DNA of 64,000 nt from Bradyrhizobium frederickii (GTDB lineage Bacteria; Pseudomonadota; Alphaproteobacteria; Rhizobiales; Xanthobacteraceae): the NCBI RefSeq assembly GCF_004570865.1, contig NZ_SPQS01000014.1:1-64000 (forward strand), in the 5' to 3' direction. Below are positions 60,453 to 64,000 of this stretch, piece by piece. The position numbers and the translations under genes are program-made. Within the stretch, counting starts at the first letter, position 1; each line of letters opens with the position of its first letter. The notes below the pieces were generated by a model that worked only from the letters and a program-made list of their open reading frames with translations, ran no database searches and had not been told where the DNA came from.

Positions 60453-60776
60453 TCAATCGCGCTTGCGCGACGCCTTTTCTTCCAACCCTGACATCGAAGT
60501 GCGCTCACCCAGCGCCGCCTCGACCTCCTCCAGCTTTATGCCGCGTGCCTTCAGAAGCACAAGGAAATGATAGAGCAGGTCGGCACTTTCAGCGATCATA
60601 TGCGCGCGATCGTTTTCGACTGCTGCGATTACGGTTTCGATTGCCTCTTCACCGAACTTCTTGGCGCAATGCTCGGCGCCCTTGTCGAGCAGCTTGCGGG
60701 TATAGGACGCCTCGCCGCCTTCCGCCGCGCGGACGTCGATGGTCTCGGCCAGATCATGAATCGTGAAACGCGGCAT
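60453..60776 (-). CDS. hisE: Phosphoribosyl-ATP pyrophosphatase
   Basis: A 107-aa MazG-fold enzyme for step 2 of histidine synthesis. Visible: FTIHDLAETIDVRAAEGGEA, YTRKLLDKGAEHCAKKFGEE with the metal-binding E-x2-E helices in EEAIETVIAAVENDRAHMIA and SADLLYHFLVLLKARGI. The ATG at 60776 (MPRFTIHDL) is used. Between hisF and coaA. Confidence 0.96.
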   Translation of the reverse strand: MPRFTIHDLAETIDVRAAEGGEASYTRKLLDKGAEHCAKKFGEEAIETVIAAVENDRAHMIAESADLLYHFLVLLKARGIKLEEVEAALGERTSMSGLEEKASRKRD

Positions 60777-60854
60777 CGGATTTACTCGGAAACACATGGG
60801 GCCACAGAGGCCGTCGCCCACCGGCTTGTGTAGCATTTTTGCAAGCAGGAGTCG

Positions 60855-61628
60855 TCAGGCATCGAGGCGCATCGGCAGCCCGCGCCGCGCCATATGCTCC
60901 TTGGCTTCACGGATGGTGAATTCCCCGAAATGGAAGATCGAGGCCGCCAACACGGCCGTGGCGTGCCCGTCGCGAATACCGTCGACGAGATGGTCGAGAT
61001 TGCCGACGCCGCCCGAGGCGATCACGGGAACGGGAATACTGTCGGCGATCGCCCGGGTCAGCGGAATGTCGAACCCCTGCCTGGTGCCGTCACGATCCAT
61101 CGAGGTGAGCAGGATTTCACCGGCACCGAGCGCGACCACTTCCTGGGCATACTCGATGGCATCGATGCCGGTCGAGTTGCGCCCGCCATGGGTGAAGATC
61201 TCCCAGCGGTCGCCGCCGGGGCGCTTGACGCGCTTGGCGTCGATCGCGACCACCACGCACTGCTCGCCGAATTTTTCGGCAGCTTCCTTGACGAACTCGC
61301 GCCGCGCCACGGCGGCGCTGTTGATCGAGACCTTGTCGGCACCGGCGCGCAGCAGCGTCTTGATGTCGTTGACCTCACGCACGCCGCCGCCGACGGTCAC
61401 AGGCATGAAGCAGGCCTCCGCCGTGCGCCGGACCACGTCCAGCATGATGCCGCGGTTCTCATGGGTCGCCGTGATGTCGAGGAAGGTGAGCTCGTCGGCG
61501 CCGGCCGCATCATAGGCGATCGCAGCCTCGACGGGGTCGCCGGCATCCCTGAGATCGACGAAGTTGACGCCCTTGACGACGCGGCCGTCCTTGACGTCGA
61601 GGCAGGGGATCACGCGCACCTTGAACAT
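60855..61628 (-). CDS. hisF: Imidazole glycerol phosphate synthase cyclase subunit
   Basis: A 257-aa (beta/alpha)8 barrel that uses ammonia from HisH to form imidazole glycerol phosphate. Signatures RVIPCLDVKDGRVVKGVNFV (catalytic aspartate), FLDITATHENRGIMLDVVRR, VTVGGGVREVNDIKTLLRAG, and VIASGGVGNLDHLVDGIRDG. It starts 3 bases after hisA. Confidence 0.98.
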   Translation of the reverse strand: MFKVRVIPCLDVKDGRVVKGVNFVDLRDAGDPVEAAIAYDAAGADELTFLDITATHENRGIMLDVVRRTAEACFMPVTVGGGVREVNDIKTLLRAGADKVSINSAAVARREFVKEAAEKFGEQCVVVAIDAKRVKRPGGDRWEIFTHGGRNSTGIDAIEYAQEVVALGAGEILLTSMDRDGTRQGFDIPLTRAIADSIPVPVIASGGVGNLDHLVDGIRDGHATAVLAASIFHFGEFTIREAKEHMARRGLPMRLDA

Positions 61629-61631
61629 GTG

Positions 61632-62369
61632 TCAGCTCCTGCGCGCGTCGCGGATCAAAGTGAGGGCGGCCGCGGGATCGAGGCGGCCGTCATAGAGCGC
61701 ACGTCCGGCGATCGCGCCGGCGAGCTTGTTCGCACGCGGCGTGAGCATCGCCTTGACGTCCTCGATCGAGGCGAGTCCGCCGGAGGCGATCACTGGAATC
61801 GAGATGGCGTCCGCGAGCGCAATGGTCGCGTCCAGATTCAGGCCCTTGAGCAGGCCGTCGCGCGCGATGTCGGTGAAGATGATGGCGGCGACGCCAGCAT
61901 CCTCGAACCGCCTTGCGATCTCCAGCACGGTCACTTGCGAGGTCTCGGCCCAGCCTTCGACCGCGACCTTGCCGTCGCGGGCATCTAACCCGACCGCGAC
62001 GCGGCCGGGGAATTTCTTGGCGGCGGATTTCACCAGCTCGGGATCACGCACCGCCGCCGTGCCGATGATGACGCGGGTGATGCCCTTGTCGAGCCAGGCT
62101 TCGACGGTCTTGAGATCGCGAATGCCGCCGCCGAGCTGCACCGGAATCCTGATCGTCTTCAGCATCGCCTCGACGGCCTCGGCATTGACCGGTTTGCCGG
62201 CAAAGGCGCCATCGAGATCGACGACGTGGAGATACTCAAAGCCCTGCTCGACGAAGCTCTGCGCCTGCGCCGCCGGATTGAGGTTGAACACGGTCGCGCG
62301 CGCCATGTCGCCTTGCTCGAGGCGCACGCACTGGCCGTTCTTGAGGTCGATCGCGGGAAACAGAATCAT
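61632..62369 (-). CDS. hisA: ProFAR isomerase
   Basis: A 245-aa (beta/alpha)8 barrel isomerase, the duplicated relative of HisF: ILFPAIDLKNGQCVRLEQGD, YLHVVDLDGAFAGKPVNAEA, VQLGGGIRDLKTVEAWLDKG and VIASGGLASIEDVKAMLTPR. It is separated from hisH by a 172-bp gap that holds a palindromic element; hisF follows after 3 bases. Confidence 0.98.
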   Translation of the reverse strand: MILFPAIDLKNGQCVRLEQGDMARATVFNLNPAAQAQSFVEQGFEYLHVVDLDGAFAGKPVNAEAVEAMLKTIRIPVQLGGGIRDLKTVEAWLDKGITRVIIGTAAVRDPELVKSAAKKFPGRVAVGLDARDGKVAVEGWAETSQVTVLEIARRFEDAGVAAIIFTDIARDGLLKGLNLDATIALADAISIPVIASGGLASIEDVKAMLTPRANKLAGAIAGRALYDGRLDPAAALTLIRDARRS

Positions 62370-62402
62370 GATTGAGCCAGGATTTTTCCGCGCACACGGT
62401 GC

Positions 62403-62521
62403 GCTCCCTCCCCCCTTGTGGGGGAGGGTTGGGGAGAGGGGTAGCCGCGGGCACCGCCGTCGGGGCTTACCCCCCTCCCGAACGCTGCGCGTTCGACCTC
62501 CCCCACAAGGGGGGAGGTGAC
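62403..62521. repeat. Palindromic element in the his operon, sharing ends with the DUF559 element
   Basis: GCTCCCTCCCCCCTTGTGGG..GGTAGCCGCGGGCACCG at the left and GGGGCTTACCCCCCTCCCG..CTCCCCCACAAGGGGGGAGG at the right. The arms match those around the DUF559 gene, with only about 30 bases between them here. It lies between hisH and hisA and does not contain a gene. Confidence 0.85.
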
Positions 62522-62541
62522 AAGAGAGAGCGAAGCGGCCA

Positions 62542-63192
62542 TCACGGTTTCCATCGCAAGAAGTTCGAGATCAGGGCCAGGCCGAAGCGCTGGCTCTTCT
62601 CGGGGTGAAATTGCGTGCCGATGGCGGTGTCCTTGCCCACGATCGCGGTGACGGGCCCGCCGTAATCGGCGCGCGCGAGCACGTCGGCCTCGTTGGCCGC
62701 ATTGAGGTGATAGGAGTGCACGAAATAAGCGTGCTGGCCCTTCGGGCCGAGCGGCAGCTTGTTCAGCACCGGATGCTCCTGCAGCAGGTCGAGCGTATTC
62801 CAGCCCATGTGCGGGATCTTCAGGCTCTCGTCGCGCGGCGTGATCTTCTCGACGTCGCCGCCGATCCAGTTCAGGCCCTCGGTGATGACGTGCTCCTTGC
62901 CGCGGCTCGCCATCAGCTGCATGCCGACACAGATGCCGAAGAACGGCCGCGCCTTGACGCGCACCGCTTCCGTGATCGCCTCGACCATGCCGTTGACGGC
63001 ATCGAGCCCGCGCCGGCAATCGGCGAACGCGCCGACGCCCGGCAGCACCAGACGATCAGCCTCGTAAGCCTGGTCGGGATCGCTGGTAACGAAGACTTTT
63101 TGCGGGTTGTCCAGGCTGCGCGCGGCGCGCTCGAAAGCCTTTGCGGCGGAATGCAGATTGCCGGAACCGTAATCGATGATGGCGACGCTCAT
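62542..63192 (-). CDS. hisH: Imidazole glycerol phosphate synthase glutaminase subunit
   Basis: A 216-aa class I glutamine amidotransferase that supplies ammonia to HisF. VAIIDYGSGNLHSAAKAFER at the start, PGVGAFADCRRGLD, the nucleophile cysteine in FFGICVGMQLMASRG and the catalytic H-x-E in GTQFHPEKSQRFGL. Its ATG overlaps the stop of the upstream DUF2628 gene (ATGA). Confidence 0.98.
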   Translation of the reverse strand: MSVAIIDYGSGNLHSAAKAFERAARSLDNPQKVFVTSDPDQAYEADRLVLPGVGAFADCRRGLDAVNGMVEAITEAVRVKARPFFGICVGMQLMASRGKEHVITEGLNWIGGDVEKITPRDESLKIPHMGWNTLDLLQEHPVLNKLPLGPKGQHAYFVHSYHLNAANEADVLARADYGGPVTAIVGKDTAIGTQFHPEKSQRFGLALISNFLRWKP

Positions 63193-63719
63193 CTTGACCC
63201 TCCCGGTTCTGGAAACAACCCGATGATGCCGCCGGCCGGAATCGGCGGCGGATTCGAGAATTGCTGGCCCGGCACATTGCGGGTCGGCGGCGGACCGCCG
63301 CGATCGACGGCCCATTGATCGTTGACGATGCCGTGCTGCTTCTGGCTCCAGCGCTCGAAAAAGCGGCGCTCGGCGGTGTCCTCGTCGTCGCCGACCACCA
63401 CGTCGAGCTGGCGCCATTTGCCGCGCGACAGCGTCCAGCGCCGCAGGCTCGAGGCCTCCAGACCCATCAGCAGCGCGACGATGACATCGGCGAAGAAGAT
63501 CGAAGCACGTCCGATACCGAGGCTCGACAGCCCCGCATTGAACGCGGCGACGAAGATCAGATAGCCGATCAGCGCCAGCCACAGCCGATGCCACAGCAGC
63601 CAGAACGGTCCCAAGATCATCGCCCAGAAATGGAAACCGTCGCGCACGAACACGAACTTGTCGGTCGCGCGCAGATCGGCTCCGGCAGGGGAGGGCGCAT
63701 GAACTGTGTAGACAGGCAT
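63189..63719 (-). CDS. DUF2628 membrane protein in the his operon
   Basis: A 176-aa protein: MPVYTVHAPSPAGADLRATD, VFVRDGFHFWAMILGPFWLL, then two or three hydrophobic helices (WLALIGYLIFVAAFNAGLS, ASIFFADVIVALLMGLEASS) and a Pro-rich tail. DUF2628 has no known function. It overlaps hisH by 4 bases and follows hisB, a position conserved in related genomes as I recall, so it is translationally coupled to histidine synthesis genes. Confidence 0.88.
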   Translation of the reverse strand: MPVYTVHAPSPAGADLRATDKFVFVRDGFHFWAMILGPFWLLWHRLWLALIGYLIFVAAFNAGLSSLGIGRASIFFADVIVALLMGLEASSLRRWTLSRGKWRQLDVVVGDDEDTAERRFFERWSQKQHGIVNDQWAVDRGGPPPTRNVPGQQFSNPPPIPAGGIIGLFPEPGGSR

Positions 63720-63783
63720 GGTGATGCCCCGTTCCTAGCAAGTCAGTGATACCGCAGGCGGCGCGTGCCGCCGGGGAGAGACG

Positions 63784-64000
63784 TCAGCCGCCGAGCGAGC
63801 CCTTGGTGGACGGGATCTCGCCCGCCGCTTTCGGATCGATCGCGACCGCCGTGCGCAGCGCCCGCGCCAGACCCTTGAAGCAAGACTCGGCGATATGATG
63901 GCTGTTATCGCCATATAGGGTCTCGACGTGCAGAGTCACGCCGGCGTTGATGGCAAAGGCCTGGAACCACTCGCGCACCAGCTCGGTGTCGAACTCGCCG
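63784..64000 (-). CDS. hisB: Imidazoleglycerol-phosphate dehydratase, C-terminal part
   Basis: The C-terminal 71 residues, cut by the window edge: GEFDTELVREWFQAFAINAG, LHVETLYGDNSHHIAESCFK with the metal-binding HH, then GLARALRTAVAIDPKAAGEI and PSTKGSLGG. This is the signature end of HisB (step 6 of histidine synthesis). It is the first his gene seen here, reading towards DUF2628 and hisH. Confidence 0.96.
   Translation of the reverse strand, partial: GEFDTELVREWFQAFAINAGVTLHVETLYGDNSHHIAESCFKGLARALRTAVAIDPKAAGEIPSTKGSLGG

Overview
The window is a chromosomal segment of a GC-rich alphaproteobacterium, most probably Bradyrhizobium or a close relative (Nitrobacteraceae). The grounds are: high GC with GC-ending codons; alphaproteobacterial gene orders (hisB-hisH-hisA-hisF-hisE-coaA, hrcA/grpE beside rph-rdgB-hemW, dnaK-dnaJ next to pmtA); an RpoH-type dnaK promoter of the alphaproteobacterial kind; and many intergenic palindromic repeat families of the sort that litter these genomes. 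This is recognition from memory; no search was run. Almost the whole window is core housekeeping DNA.

Layout. 1-1000: broken type II toxin-antitoxin pair and tRNA-Leu(CAG). 1-8 kb: NDUFA9-like protein, uppP, a GST, queG, a thioesterase, a SnoaL-like protein and a hydrolase. 7.9-14.6 kb: translation block infC (ATT start), rpmI, rplT, pheS, pheT, with a DUF559 gene bounded by long inverted repeats wedged between pheS and pheT. 14.6-25 kb: TauE/SafE permease, amine oxidase, YiiX-like hydrolase, CsoR/CopA copper module, NikR, EI24 protein, nth, DUF2244 protein and an AraC-methyltransferase fusion. 25-29 kb: gpmA, dapB, pyrF, FMN reductase, pmtA. 29-40 kb: dnaJ, dnaK, nicotinamidase, grpE, hrcA, rph, rdgB, hemW. 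39.5-43.4 kb: LpoA-like lipoprotein, rsmI, yraN, gshB. 43.8-49.4 kb: Tad/Flp pilus genes cpaBCDE, a tadD-like TPR lipoprotein and a PilZ protein. 52.8-59.4 kb: comM, hybrid sensor kinase, histidine phosphatase, AI-2E-type permease. 59.5-64 kb: coaA and the his operon, with hisB cut by the window edge.

The one clearly foreign segment is 49600-52708. It is a 3.1 kb transposon with perfect 21-bp terminal inverted repeats and an 8-bp direct duplication (GGAAAGAG) on both sides, inserted 49 bp upstream of the comM start. It carries an IS1-family DDE transposase and several passengers: a small basic protein, a 226-aa unknown with a possible winged-helix C-terminus, a 9-codon reading frame with a perfect Shine-Dalgarno followed by a hairpin, a complete tRNA cloverleaf with anticodon GCU on a short-variable-loop, arginine-like body, and an Abi/HEPN-like protein whose stop codon sits directly against the right terminal repeat. 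The combination of transposase, unusual tRNA and HEPN/Abi gene is the best candidate here for an undescribed system.

A second theme is the palindromic repeats. One family occurs as a stand-alone element inside the his operon and also, as near-perfect inverted ends, around the DUF559 gene between pheS and pheT, resembling an autonomous/non-autonomous element pair. Other repeats supply the stop codons of pheT and pyrF and parts of the N-termini of HemW and possibly QueG.
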